Shown one piece after another: positions 34,748 through 43,848 of a stretch of DNA of 64,000 nt; positions within the stretch are counted from its first letter, which is position 1, and every line of letters begins with the position of its first letter. The stretch spans positions 1 to 64,000 of the forward strand of contig JBDVMP010000038.1 in NCBI GenBank assembly GCA_039970095.1. Direction: 5' to 3'. A program made the position numbers and the translations under genes. The notes beneath the pieces were generated by a model. It saw only the letters and a program-made list of their open reading frames with translations, was not told where the DNA came from and searched no databases. This DNA is from JAMZMI01 sp039970095 (GTDB taxonomy: Bacteria; Bacteroidota; Bacteroidia; Cytophagales; Cyclobacteriaceae).

Positions 34748-35458
34748 ATGAGTTTTACATCAGAATCCATAGTTAAAGTAGAAGGTGCCAACATATTTCA
34801 GGAAAACACTACGGTCCTGAGTGACTTGGATTTTGAGATAGAAAAAGGAGAGTTCGTTTACCTGGTAGGGCGCACCGGAAGTGGAAAATCGTCCTTACTC
34901 AAAACATTTTATGCTGACCTGCCCCTAAGGCTTGGAAATATTACCGTAGGTGATATTAGCCTAAGAGGAATCAAAGCGAGCGAGATTCCATTCTTGCGTA
35001 GAAAGATAGGAATCATCTTTCAGGCATTTGAATTGTTTTATGACCGATCAGTTGCCGAAAATCTCTTTTTCGTAATGAAAGCTACAGGCTGGAAGGACAA
35101 GGCCAAGATGAAAAGCAGGCTGGCAGAAGTTCTGATGCGAGTAGGACTGGGAGCAGTTTCAAACAAAATGCCACATCAGTTGTCGGGAGGTGAACAACAG
35201 CGCGTGGTAATCGCCCGAGCTCTTATCAATGAGCCTCATATCCTTTTTGCAGATGAACCCACCGGAAATCTGGATCCGGAAGTTGCCGAAGGCATCATGA
35301 AGCTGTTTCAGGAAATAAATAAAAGCGGAACTGCCATACTTATGGCTACCCATAACCACCACTTCATAAATAAGTTTCCAGCAAGAATTCTAAAGTGTCA
35401 TGGAGAAAAAATTCTCGATTCTGCGAAGGAAAACTTTGAACTAACCGAACTCTACTGA
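34748..35458 (+). CDS. ftsE: Cell-division ABC ATPase FtsE-like
   Basis: A 236-residue ABC ATPase. Walker A is VGRTGSGKSS, the Q-loop is GIIFQAFELFYDRSVAENL, the signature LSGGEQQR, Walker B ILFADEPTG with DEPTGNLDPE, and the H-loop MATHNHHF. FVYLVGRTGSGKSSLLK and FQAFELFYDRSVAENLFFVMKATG are closest to FtsE, which with FtsX controls cell-wall hydrolases at the division site. No ftsX lies beside it, so the membrane partner must be elsewhere. It overlaps the convergent surface-protein gene by seven bases. A lipoprotein-export (LolD-like) role is the main alternative. Confidence 0.8.
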   Translation: MSFTSESIVKVEGANIFQENTTVLSDLDFEIEKGEFVYLVGRTGSGKSSLLKTFYADLPLRLGNITVGDISLRGIKASEIPFLRRKIGIIFQAFELFYDRSVAENLFFVMKATGWKDKAKMKSRLAEVLMRVGLGAVSNKMPHQLSGGEQQRVVIARALINEPHILFADEPTGNLDPEVAEGIMKLFQEINKSGTAILMATHNHHFINKFPARILKCHGEKILDSAKENFELTELY

Positions 35459-36510
35459 GTCAATCTCGCATTTCCGTAGCTCGAATTGATAATGATTTTC
35501 TTAGAAGGGTTTCCTCCATTGATTCGCCCTCTATATTCCTTCTTGTTTCCGTCAAAATCCTTATAATAGAATTCCACATCTACTCCCGAATGATTGAGCT
35601 CTGCGTAGCTAAACTCAGCTTCAATATCTGCTGACAACCCGACTTCAAGGCCCAGTTTGTAGCTTGAGTACTGACCCGACAAGTCCACCAGCGAAAAGCC
35701 CTTTTCTATTTCCTCTATCTCAAACCCGGAAACGTAGTTTCCTTCGAAAACCAGTTGAGTCAAAAGGTTTTCAAGTTTGAAAGCCGAAAAATGAGCTTCT
35801 ACCTCAGCAACATCAACCTCTCCCAAATCAATTTCCCCATACTTACTCTCCAAGTCAAGGGTCTTCACTCTCAGCAGTTCTAAGTTTGAAAACTTCTGCT
35901 CCATCTCCAGCGCGTTGATCTCACCCAAGCTCACATTGCCATACTGCACTTCCATTTCAGCCGTTTCGAGGTTACCAATTTCGGCATTACCAAAAGCCAA
36001 TTCCAACAAAAAGTGCCCCTCAGCACCGTCGGATTTCAGATTGCCATATTGCAATTCAATTTCTGAAACCCCAATTCTAAATGGCAGGTATATATCACCA
36101 AATTTATTCTCAAATCTGATTGGGTTTTTTGGGTTCATCTTCACTTTATAATTGATCTCGAAGGACTCTGACCCATTTCTCGTATCAATATTATTGGCAT
36201 CAGTATCAAAGGATATCTCACCGGAAGATTCAGAAATATCAATATCAATTTTACTCAGGATGCGCCCCGCCCGATCCTCGTTTCTACCTCTGGCGATGAT
36301 TTCCACCTCAACCTCGATCTGATTTTTATCCCAACTCTCAACATGGATACTTCCAAACTGATTGTCTATCTCAAGAACCACAGACTTGTTGGTTTCATAT
36401 GCTTTTTTGATGACCCTTCGCTCCTCGTGATCAGGGCGTGAGCCGTAGATCTGGCTGCTCCAAATTAGTAGTGAAACTAGCAGGTTATATTTCAGAATGT
36501 TCGCTATCAT
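35452..36510 (-). CDS. Exported DUF4097-like beta-solenoid protein
   Basis: A 352-residue protein with an N-terminal signal peptide (to about residue 23). After that are repeating beta-strand segments: EIDNQFGSIHVESWDKNQIEVEVEI, ENKFGDIYLPFRIGVSEIELQYGNLKSDG, FGNAEIGNLETAEMEVQYGNVSLGEI, and a C-terminal SSYGNARLTQ. The recurring YGN/FGN/KYGEIDLG pattern resembles the DUF4097/DUF2807 class of putative adhesin beta-helices. Such proteins often lie downstream of ECF sigma/anti-sigma pairs. It overlaps the anti-sigma gene by 26 nt, so the three genes form one unit. Function is unknown. Confidence 0.68.
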   Translation of the reverse strand: MIANILKYNLLVSLLIWSSQIYGSRPDHEERRVIKKAYETNKSVVLEIDNQFGSIHVESWDKNQIEVEVEIIARGRNEDRAGRILSKIDIDISESSGEISFDTDANNIDTRNGSESFEINYKVKMNPKNPIRFENKFGDIYLPFRIGVSEIELQYGNLKSDGAEGHFLLELAFGNAEIGNLETAEMEVQYGNVSLGEINALEMEQKFSNLELLRVKTLDLESKYGEIDLGEVDVAEVEAHFSAFKLENLLTQLVFEGNYVSGFEIEEIEKGFSLVDLSGQYSSYKLGLEVGLSADIEAEFSYAELNHSGVDVEFYYKDFDGNKKEYRGRINGGNPSKKIIINSSYGNARLTQ

Positions 36511-37006
36511 AATCCGTACTGTTAATCTCTTTCAAAATTTTTATTTGACTGTCGAGAATCTTAATCCTCAATCGTAGGTTTTCTACCAGTGCGTCCTTAA
36601 CTGCCTCGTTGGTATGCCTACTGAGATAGTCCTGTTTCAGTCTCTTGTATATCTCACTGAGCTCTTCTTCCTCCTGGATTAAATCGGCATTTTTCTCCTC
36701 AATATTGAGCCGATGTAGTTCAGATTTCATTTGTGAAATCTGAGAAACGTAAAAGCGTTCAGCTTCGAAAAATTCTGACTGGAAGGCTGTGTTCTCTGGT
36801 ATATCTGCAATCTGCCTATCCCAGGCCAGATATACAGTAGACGCGAGGAATACGATTGCGGCTATTTTCCATAATATCCCCCAATCATATCTACTCTTCT
36901 CAGGCTGCAAACCCTCATCAATTTTGCCCCATAGAGCTGCTGATGGCTCAAGGTCATCAAATTCAGACCTATGATCTACAATATATTTTTCTAATAAGTC
37001 ACCCAT
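36485..37006 (-). CDS. Putative membrane anti-sigma factor
   Basis: A 173-residue protein with an N-terminal cytoplasmic part (about 1-42), one transmembrane helix (about 43-62, ILWKIAAIVFLASTVYLAW) and a long coiled-coil-like periplasmic part rich in Glu/Lys (about 80-173). Its position directly after an ECF sigma gene with an 8-nt overlap, and this layout, are typical of single-pass anti-sigma factors in Bacteroidota. No zinc-binding ZAS motif (H..C..C) is present, so it would be a non-ZAS type. Call rests mainly on context. Confidence 0.65.
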   Translation of the reverse strand: MGDLLEKYIVDHRSEFDDLEPSAALWGKIDEGLQPEKSRYDWGILWKIAAIVFLASTVYLAWDRQIADIPENTAFQSEFFEAERFYVSQISQMKSELHRLNIEEKNADLIQEEEELSEIYKRLKQDYLSRHTNEAVKDALVENLRLRIKILDSQIKILKEINSTDYDSEHSEI

Positions 37007-37604
37007 ATTTAACTTCTGACTTTAGTATTTCTTTCAGTTTGTCCTTCGCTCTTTTGTACTGAGATTTAGATGTCGATTCGCTAATATTCAAAACGTCAGC
37101 GATCTCTTTGTGATCAAAACCCTCAAATAAATAAAGGGTAAGCACATTTTTAAACCCGGGGGCTAGCTCTTCTACACCCTGTTTGACCTTTTGTACGCTA
37201 AGCTTTAGGTCCGTTTCATCTTTTGAGATTTCTTCAGCCACATCATCCGCTACTTCAGGTATCAACACCTCCTTCTGCTTTTTTGCAGCAAGTGTGAGTG
37301 CCCTATTGACCACAATCCTCTTCAACCATGCTCCAAAAGATGCCTCCTCTCTATATGTATGCAGATTTTTGAAAGCGCTCACGAAAGATTCCTGCAAAAC
37401 ATCTTCAGCATCCTCAACCACTCCAATTATTCGAAAGGCTGTATTAAGCATAGCTTTTGAGTAAAGCTTATATATCTCGTATTGAGCCTGAGAATCATTG
37501 TTCCTACAGCGCGATATTAGATCAGCATGAATATTTAGGGTGGTATTGGTCAATTTCTTAATGCTTTCAATCTCAAAGACTAAGTAAATGTAAGGGGGTT
37601 GCAT
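36999..37604 (-). CDS. ECF-type RNA polymerase sigma factor
   Basis: A 201-residue sigma-70 family protein of the ECF class. Region 2 is visible as AEDVLQESFVSAFKNLHTYREEASFGAWLKRIVVNRAL and region 4 as LTLYLFEGFDHKEIADVLNISESTSKSQYKRAKDKLKEIL. The N-terminal ~20 residues look like an extension, so a later start is possible. It is the first gene of a three-gene unit with a putative anti-sigma factor and a surface protein, and likely responds to an envelope signal. Confidence 0.93.
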   Translation of the reverse strand: MQPPYIYLVFEIESIKKLTNTTLNIHADLISRCRNNDSQAQYEIYKLYSKAMLNTAFRIIGVVEDAEDVLQESFVSAFKNLHTYREEASFGAWLKRIVVNRALTLAAKKQKEVLIPEVADDVAEEISKDETDLKLSVQKVKQGVEELAPGFKNVLTLYLFEGFDHKEIADVLNISESTSKSQYKRAKDKLKEILKSEVKYG

Positions 37605-37717
37605 CGCAATTATATTTTTTCTTATCTGTCAAATTTTGATACTCAGTAAATGGAATTAGTCAAAGATTCTCTCACGGCAACCACACATAAATTGGTTTGA
37701 TATGTTAAGTTTATAAT

Positions 37718-38383
37718 ATGGGTATTGGTCTGGCGATATGTTTTAAGTCTGTGAGAGTTGCTATTTTCCTTTCATTTATAATGGTTTCATTTTCAGTTTG
37801 CGGCCAAAAAGTAGAAGAAGGTGAATCTCAAGCAGATTCACTTGAGCTGGAAGCAGATAAGAAACTCTTCACGGAGCATTTTGCTCCATACTTGGAGTTC
37901 AATATGGAAGGTGCTCCTGAGAGGGATGGCTATTCCGCTTCGCAACAAATAGGTACAGGTGTTTTTTACCACGGATTCAGTACAGGTATTTTTTACTCTC
38001 AAGGCGGAGGAAAAGTGAAGTATCACCCTTTTTTTCCTAACGATTATGACCTCCCCTATCAGCAAATAGGAGGTTTTATTGGTCATAGCCTGATCAGAAA
38101 TCAGAAAGTCCAAATGTATGCCCGAATCAATCTGAGTCGTGCCGATATGAATTGGAAAAACAAGGAAACAGGTTCGGCAGTATTTGAAGATCGGTATTAC
38201 TTCATCAAGCCTGATATTCAGTTTTGTTATTTACCTACTCCATTTGTCCAACTCTTTGCCTCTGCAGGCTATAGAAAAGCCGAGCAACTCAAATTAACAG
38301 CAGTAAAAAGTAATCAATACACTGGGGTCACTCTTAATTTTGGCATGCGCCTTAGCATATTTTATAAGCAACCTAAAGAATGA
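37718..38383 (+). CDS. Exported protein, likely outer-membrane beta-barrel
   Basis: A 221-residue protein with a signal peptide (to about residue 30, FSVCGQ) and an acidic linker, then alternating beta-strand segments (FYHGFSTGIFYSQGGGKVKYH, FIGHSLIRNQKVQMYARINLSRAD, PDIQFCYLPTPFVQLFASAGYRK, VTLNFGMRLSIFYKQ). The pattern suggests a small outer-membrane beta-barrel. It overlaps the following serine-hydrolase-like gene by ATGA, so the two products probably work together. I do not recognise the family. Confidence 0.65.
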   Translation: MGIGLAICFKSVRVAIFLSFIMVSFSVCGQKVEEGESQADSLELEADKKLFTEHFAPYLEFNMEGAPERDGYSASQQIGTGVFYHGFSTGIFYSQGGGKVKYHPFFPNDYDLPYQQIGGFIGHSLIRNQKVQMYARINLSRADMNWKNKETGSAVFEDRYYFIKPDIQFCYLPTPFVQLFASAGYRKAEQLKLTAVKSNQYTGVTLNFGMRLSIFYKQPKE

Positions 38384-39462
38384 AACGTCTGGGCTACATA
38401 TGGCTACTGGTGATTGCCTCCTGCTATCCCAATGAGGAACTTCCTGATGACCAGAAAGTGTGGCAATACAGCAAACCAGCTGAAGTGGGCATGAACAACG
38501 GTGTACTTTTTGATTTGCACGAAAGAATAGCGAAAGGCGACTTTGAGGACATCAAAACGCTCACGATAATCAAGGATGATAAAATCATTTTTGAAAATTA
38601 CTACGACAATTCATTCAGAACCGCTGTTAGGCCTACCGGACTGGTTTCTCAAATAGTAACCATATCGGCATTGGGACAGGTTTTAGAAGATGGGTATATC
38701 AATAGTTTGGATGATCCGATCTTGCTCTACATGCCAAAATACTCCAATATTTTCGACGCTCAGCCCGAGAAAAAAGATATCACTATCAGGGATATTTTAC
38801 TCAATCAAAGTGGTCTGGTTTGGTTTGAATCATCCACACCTGGAACATCGGCTGATTTGAACAAAATGAAAAATACAACTGACTGGCCTGGATATGTAAT
38901 CAAGCAAGACATGGAAGCTCCACCTGGTGTGAGGCTTGTAGTAAACTCAGGCGGGGCAAATTTGCTGACGAGCATCATGCAATACGCATTGGGCGAAATT
39001 GACCTTGAAGAATACATTGATGAAAACATTCTGAGCCCCATAGGAATCAAAAAGTATAGATGGGAATACGATCCTTCTGGTAATTTAGACGGTGCAACTG
39101 GTTTGTCATTGCGAGATATCGACTTTACCAAGTTGGGGTATTTGTTCCTTAACTATGGCTTGTGGAAAAGACAAAGGGTGATCAATGAAGACTGGTCGTA
39201 CGAAATGCTTTTTCCCCGGTCTGAAGCTGCCAGATACTATGACCTATGCTACGGGTGGCGATCTTTCTCTGAGGAATATGCAGATTTTTTTGGCTTTGAG
39301 CGAGGAGATATTTTTTTCACCCCAATAGATCATGGTCAGGTTCTTTTTTTAGTTCCCGAAAAGAATATGATTGTTTCTATCTATGCAGAAAACTATTTTT
39401 ACGGGTTCGGAAGTCCCTCTCTGCAAATTTTCCTGAACTTGTTTGCATCAATAGAAAACTAG
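38380..39462 (+). CDS. Serine-hydrolase-like lipoprotein, apparently inactive
   Basis: A 360-residue protein with a lipoprotein signal (LLVIASC) and the fold of class C beta-lactamase/CubicO hydrolases: LTIIKDDKIIFENYYD, the helix LEDGYINSLDDPILLYMPKYSNIF, TIRDILLNQSGL, and a C-terminal FFTPIDHGQVLFLVPEKNMIVSI. The usual S-x-x-K catalytic motif aligns with S90-Q-I-V93, so the Lys is replaced by Val. The Y-x-N motif region reads VVNSGGANLL and lacks the Tyr. Both changes predict loss of hydrolase activity. It overlaps the upstream exported protein by 4 nt and the convergent kinase gene by 4 nt. Confidence 0.78.
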   Translation: MKRLGYIWLLVIASCYPNEELPDDQKVWQYSKPAEVGMNNGVLFDLHERIAKGDFEDIKTLTIIKDDKIIFENYYDNSFRTAVRPTGLVSQIVTISALGQVLEDGYINSLDDPILLYMPKYSNIFDAQPEKKDITIRDILLNQSGLVWFESSTPGTSADLNKMKNTTDWPGYVIKQDMEAPPGVRLVVNSGGANLLTSIMQYALGEIDLEEYIDENILSPIGIKKYRWEYDPSGNLDGATGLSLRDIDFTKLGYLFLNYGLWKRQRVINEDWSYEMLFPRSEAARYYDLCYGWRSFSEEYADFFGFERGDIFFTPIDHGQVLFLVPEKNMIVSIYAENYFYGFGSPSLQIFLNLFASIEN

Positions 39463-42275
39463 CCCCCAAAAATATTTGCCGCTTTCACTCCAAACTTCTT
39501 CTCGTACTGCCTATTAAAGGTTGTCACATTTTTAATCCCAACTGATTTAGCAGCCTCTGTGGCATTTTTAACCTTATTTTTACGAATCAGGTAGTCCGCG
39601 TATTTGATCCTGATATCCGTGATAAATTCATAAGGAGTAAGCCCTGTCATTTTTTTGATCATGCGGTACACTTGTCTTTCACTGGCGGCCATGGCATCCG
39701 CCAAATCATAAACAGACAGGCCCGCATCGTCGATTTTATCCATTATCAACGACTCAACTTTGGTCAAAATATCCTTTTCGAAAACCTCGTGATTATTCTT
39801 TTCAAAGAGTCTGCTAAATTCACTGCCGCTATCATCCCATTTCTCCTTTAACTGGAGCAGGTTATTTACCCTTAGTAAAAGCTCCTTTTTGTGAAATGGC
39901 TTTTTCAAATAGTCATTCACCCCCTGGTAGAGCACTTTCTCCTGATCATCTTCTGAAATCCTGGCAGACACTACCAGTACTGGTATCTTCCTAAAATTCT
40001 GATTGGCATTGATAGCTTCCAACAACTCAAACCCGTCCATCCAGGGCATCATCAAGTCGGAAATAATCAAATCAATGTCATTGCCCTTGAGCAAATCCAA
40101 AGCCTCCAGACCATGTGCGGCCTCTATAACATGATAGTGATCTTCCAGTATCTGTCGGATGTGATACCTAATTTCCGGATGATCATCTACAAGCAGTACC
40201 GACTTCATGCCCTCTCCCTGCTTTGGTAAACTCAGACCAGCCTCTGGTTCTTTATCCAGCTCGGTATACAAATGACGCCTGCTATTGATATGGGTGAATA
40301 GCTCCTGATCCAGGTTTTCCTCTGCTTTTTTATCGGTGAGATAAAACGAAAGAGTGAATGTCGTGCCTACTCCAAGTGCGCTCTCTACAGTAATTTCTCC
40401 ATCATGTAAATCCACAAGTTCTTTTACCAGAGCCAAACCAATACCTAACCCCTCTTGAGATCTATGTGGCCTGTTTTTGGACTGGTAATACCTATCAAAA
40501 ATATACGGAAGGCTCTCGGCGGGTATTCCCTCTCCGGTATCTATGATTTCTATCAAAACTTTGGATACGTCTTTACGTGCTCGTATGACAATGGTACCAC
40601 TATTATCTGTGTGGCGTATTGAGTTAGATATAAGGTTATAGAAGATTTTTTCGAACTGTCGAGGATCTACTACAATGCTATCCTGAGAAGCCAGGTTGTT
40701 TTCATAATTAAGGGTAACACCCTTGTACTTGGCTGTACCTTCAAACATCGTCGTGAGCATGCGAAGGTAAGACCCTATCTTAACAACCTCCTTTTTCAAT
40801 ATGATTTTACCTTCTTCAAGTTTGGTTAGGTCATTGATTTCATCTGTGAGATAAAGGAGCCGCTTGCAGTTTTTCAACCCAATGTCCAAATTGCGTTTTG
40901 CCCCCTGAGAGAGAAAAGAGTCTTCATCTTCGGATAGCATCTCAATATTTCCATAGATCAAACTTAGTGGTGTTCGCAAATCATGCGATACGTTGGCGAA
41001 AAATCGAGATTTAGCTTCATTGAGCTCCTCTAGCCTGACAGCCTGAAACTCGATCAAATCTTTGTCAGATTGAATTTTATCTTTCTGTGTGCGAATCTCA
41101 TCTGTTAGCTTTTTGCGAATCTTGAGTGTGCGGTATGAGATAATCACAATGATAAAAAGAAGTGTAAACCCAACTATTGCCAGTATGATGATAATCTGTT
41201 GTCGGCTGATAATTTTTTCGTCTAACTCAGCCTGTTTCTTCAAAAACTCATTCTCGGCGACCTGTTTTTCTATGGTGTATTGGCTTTTTAACTGTTCTAT
41301 TTTGCGAATGTTCTCTTCACTAAAAAGTTGCTGATTCATATCCGCATACTTTATGTGATAATCATAGGCTCTTCGATAGTTGTTTGACTTAGCGTAAATC
41401 TCGCTAAGGCTTTCCAGTGAATTTTTCTCATCAAATCTAGAAGATACGTCCTTTGCGATTTGTAAGGATTTGAATGCACTCAGCTCCGACTGCTTGAGAT
41501 GACCCTGAGCTAGATAAATCTTGGCCATATTGTTGTACACTAGACACAACGCTCTTGGATTATCTTCAGCATCTATTCTTTTGACCAAATCTTTGTGATA
41601 GACCAAAGAGAGCTCAAGGTCCCCTTTTTGCATATAGACCTCCGCCAAATCAATCTCTGCAGCAATCTGACCGTAAACATCATCCTGATCTTCTCTGATT
41701 TCGATGGCCTGCTGAAAGTAGAGCTCAGCCTGGCCGAATTCTGAAATCCCCATATAAGACCGACCCAAATTCAGGTAACAATAGGCCACCATTCTTCGGT
41801 TGGCCAATGCCTGAGCCTGATCCAGTGCCTGTATAAAATACCTGATTGCGCCCTGGTAGTTGGTTTGAAAAAGGTAAAGATTACCCAAATTAATAAGGGA
41901 ATACCCTACCTGTTCTTCGTCTCCTATGGATTCAGCCAGATTAAGTGCCTCCAGATATTTTTCAAACGCTTGAGAGTAGTTGCTCAAATTGCGATAAGCA
42001 ATACCAATGTAGTTTGTTGCCTGCACTTCCTGATGTTTCAGGCTGTTCCCCTGGGAAAGCTTCAATGCAATATTGGCGTAGTATAAGCTAGAATCCGGTC
42101 GTATATCTCGCAGCATCCAGGCCATCTCCAAATGCACATCAGCCAACTTTTTATGATCGTTGATGGCAACATGGCTAAGGGCAAAGCGCAAACTATCCAT
42201 TTCTCGATCTATTTCCTGTGAGAATACGGATGCCAACAGACCTAAAAAAACAGCAATGCCAATAAATAGTCTCAT
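39459..42275 (-). CDS. Hybrid two-component protein: TPR sensor, histidine kinase, receiver, AraC domain
   Basis: A 938-residue one-protein signalling system. After a signal peptide come tetratricopeptide repeats (about 30-320, YSLINLGNLYLFQTNYQGAIRYFIQAL and relatives), a coiled coil, a transmembrane helix (about 357-380), a HisKA domain with the phospho-acceptor His431 in NVSHDLRTPLSLI, and an HATPase with NSIRHTDNSG, IDTGEGIP and GLGIGLALVKELV. A receiver follows (VLLVDDHPEIRYHI, SDLMMPWMDG), then an AraC-type DNA-binding domain (about 830-938). It resembles Bacteroidota hybrid two-component systems but uses TPRs instead of a Reg_prop propeller sensor. It lies 189 nt downstream of the amino-alcohol operon. 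Confidence 0.92.
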   Translation of the reverse strand: MRLFIGIAVFLGLLASVFSQEIDREMDSLRFALSHVAINDHKKLADVHLEMAWMLRDIRPDSSLYYANIALKLSQGNSLKHQEVQATNYIGIAYRNLSNYSQAFEKYLEALNLAESIGDEEQVGYSLINLGNLYLFQTNYQGAIRYFIQALDQAQALANRRMVAYCYLNLGRSYMGISEFGQAELYFQQAIEIREDQDDVYGQIAAEIDLAEVYMQKGDLELSLVYHKDLVKRIDAEDNPRALCLVYNNMAKIYLAQGHLKQSELSAFKSLQIAKDVSSRFDEKNSLESLSEIYAKSNNYRRAYDYHIKYADMNQQLFSEENIRKIEQLKSQYTIEKQVAENEFLKKQAELDEKIISRQQIIIILAIVGFTLLFIIVIISYRTLKIRKKLTDEIRTQKDKIQSDKDLIEFQAVRLEELNEAKSRFFANVSHDLRTPLSLIYGNIEMLSEDEDSFLSQGAKRNLDIGLKNCKRLLYLTDEINDLTKLEEGKIILKKEVVKIGSYLRMLTTMFEGTAKYKGVTLNYENNLASQDSIVVDPRQFEKIFYNLISNSIRHTDNSGTIVIRARKDVSKVLIEIIDTGEGIPAESLPYIFDRYYQSKNRPHRSQEGLGIGLALVKELVDLHDGEITVESALGVGTTFTLSFYLTDKKAEENLDQELFTHINSRRHLYTELDKEPEAGLSLPKQGEGMKSVLLVDDHPEIRYHIRQILEDHYHVIEAAHGLEALDLLKGNDIDLIISDLMMPWMDGFELLEAINANQNFRKIPVLVVSARISEDDQEKVLYQGVNDYLKKPFHKKELLLRVNNLLQLKEKWDDSGSEFSRLFEKNNHEVFEKDILTKVESLIMDKIDDAGLSVYDLADAMAASERQVYRMIKKMTGLTPYEFITDIRIKYADYLIRKNKVKNATEAAKSVGIKNVTTFNRQYEKKFGVKAANIFGG

Positions 42276-42464
42276 AGTGGTTGGTTGAGCAGCGCAAACT
42301 GGTGAATAGCACTAAAATAAGTCTATTAAACAAAAAGAGCTTCTATAAATCTACCGAATAGCCATTTTGATCGATAATCATGATCAATTCATGTTTCAAC
42401 CTTAAATCAAACAACCAATCAGAAAAACAAAATTCGCTAGTGCAACACCAAATTTTGCAGATTA
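42276..42464. other. Intergenic region with inverted repeat
   Basis: This 189-nt AT-rich interval lies between the ALDH stop and the kinase start, both on the minus strand. It contains TTGATC-N9-GATCAA (42367-42387), a perfect 6-bp inverted repeat that could be an operator; it has no U-run to be a terminator. No other element is clear. Confidence 0.35.
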
Positions 42465-43826
42465 CTAACCCTTAAATTGGTAAGATTTTGGCTGAACAAA
42501 GGCTCGTATTCCCTGGTAAGAAAGGGTAGAACCAAGCCCGGAATTTTTTCGCCCCGACCATGGCACATTAGGAGTTACCCTATCGCAGCAATTCCAATAA
42601 ACTGTCCCAACATTTAACTGATCAAGTATAGCCTTGGCTCGTGCCTCATCAGAAGAGAAAACCGCGGCTGTCAAACCGTAGGTCGTGTCATTCATGAGTT
42701 TCATGGCCTCATTATCTGAGTCTACTTTTTGGATCCCTATCACAGGCCCAAAAGATTCATCCATCATTATACTCATAGAGGAATTAACACAAGAAATAAC
42801 AGTGGGCTGCAGAAAATACCCCCTACCTTCGACACGGCTTCCTCCAAGTTCGAGTTTCGCTCCTTTATCCAACGCATCTTTCACCTGACCGAGTATAACT
42901 TCAATTTGTGGCTCGCGGGTGATTGCCCCAATGAATGTATCTTCTTTCAATGGATCGCCCATGGGAAAGGACTTCACTTCATCAACAAATGCTTTCAGAA
43001 ATTCATCGTAAATGTTGTCGTGCGCATAAATGCGCTCCACGGCGCAGCAGCTCTGACCATTATTATAAAACACACCCTCAGCGGCACTGATAGCAGCTTG
43101 CTTAATATCTGCAACATCATCGGCAATATAGAGTGGGTCTTTGCCTCCGAGCTCCAACTGTACCGGCACCAGCTTGTGAGCTACTTGCTTAGCTATGTGA
43201 ACTCCTGTATTGTATGAACCGGTAAAGAAATAGCCGTCCAAATCTACTTCCAGCATATGCTGTCCCACATCGGCACTTCCAATCACTACCTCGAACACAT
43301 CATCAGGCACACCAGCCTTGGTTAGCAACTCCTTAAACTTAAGCCCCGTCAAACAAGCATATTCTGATGGTTTGTAAAGCACGGCATTGCCTGCAACCAA
43401 TGCATACAAAAAGACATTGTAGCCAACATTGTAAGGGAAATTCCATGCCGAAATATTGGCAATGACTCCAAGGGGCTCGTATTTGATTTTCTCTGTGGTA
43501 GCCCCTTCAGCTATCAGTTCTTCACTCAACCATTTTTCAGCATTCGCAACCAGATGGGTGATTCTATTCAACGACCCAAGAACCTCACCACGAGATTGCT
43601 TGACGGGCTTACCTACCTCTGATGTTAATATTGAGGACAGTTCTTCTACATTTTCTTTCACCAGCTTCCCGAAATTCTGAATGGTCTCGAGTCTATCGGC
43701 TACTGCAAGTTTTTGCCATTGCTTCTGCCCTTGTCTTAGCTTTGCGAGCTTCTCTAAAATACTTACAGTTGAATCTTCCTCCAGCGTGGCTATTACTTCT
43801 TCGGTTGCAGGATTTATGACATTCAT
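42465..43826 (-). CDS. NAD(P)-dependent aldehyde dehydrogenase
   Basis: A 453-residue aldehyde dehydrogenase of the succinate-semialdehyde/GabD-like class. Visible are LGVIANISAWNFPYNVGYN, the cofactor region FTGSYNTGVHIAKQ, the catalytic Glu in VQLELGGKDPLYIADD, the nucleophile in NNGQSCCAVERIY, and the C-terminal DESFGPVIGIQKV. It is the last gene of a five-gene unit and lies 22 nt from the amidotransferase gene. In the proposed pathway it converts gamma-glutamyl-aminoaldehyde to the carboxylate (gamma-glutamylglycine if the substrate is ethanolamine), the role PuuC has in the Puu pathway. Substrate is inferred. Confidence 0.92.
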   Translation of the reverse strand: MNVINPATEEVIATLEEDSTVSILEKLAKLRQGQKQWQKLAVADRLETIQNFGKLVKENVEELSSILTSEVGKPVKQSRGEVLGSLNRITHLVANAEKWLSEELIAEGATTEKIKYEPLGVIANISAWNFPYNVGYNVFLYALVAGNAVLYKPSEYACLTGLKFKELLTKAGVPDDVFEVVIGSADVGQHMLEVDLDGYFFTGSYNTGVHIAKQVAHKLVPVQLELGGKDPLYIADDVADIKQAAISAAEGVFYNNGQSCCAVERIYAHDNIYDEFLKAFVDEVKSFPMGDPLKEDTFIGAITREPQIEVILGQVKDALDKGAKLELGGSRVEGRGYFLQPTVISCVNSSMSIMMDESFGPVIGIQKVDSDNEAMKLMNDTTYGLTAAVFSSDEARAKAILDQLNVGTVYWNCCDRVTPNVPWSGRKNSGLGSTLSYQGIRAFVQPKSYQFKG

Positions 43827-43848
43827 ATGTGCGACTTTTCTATCGATT

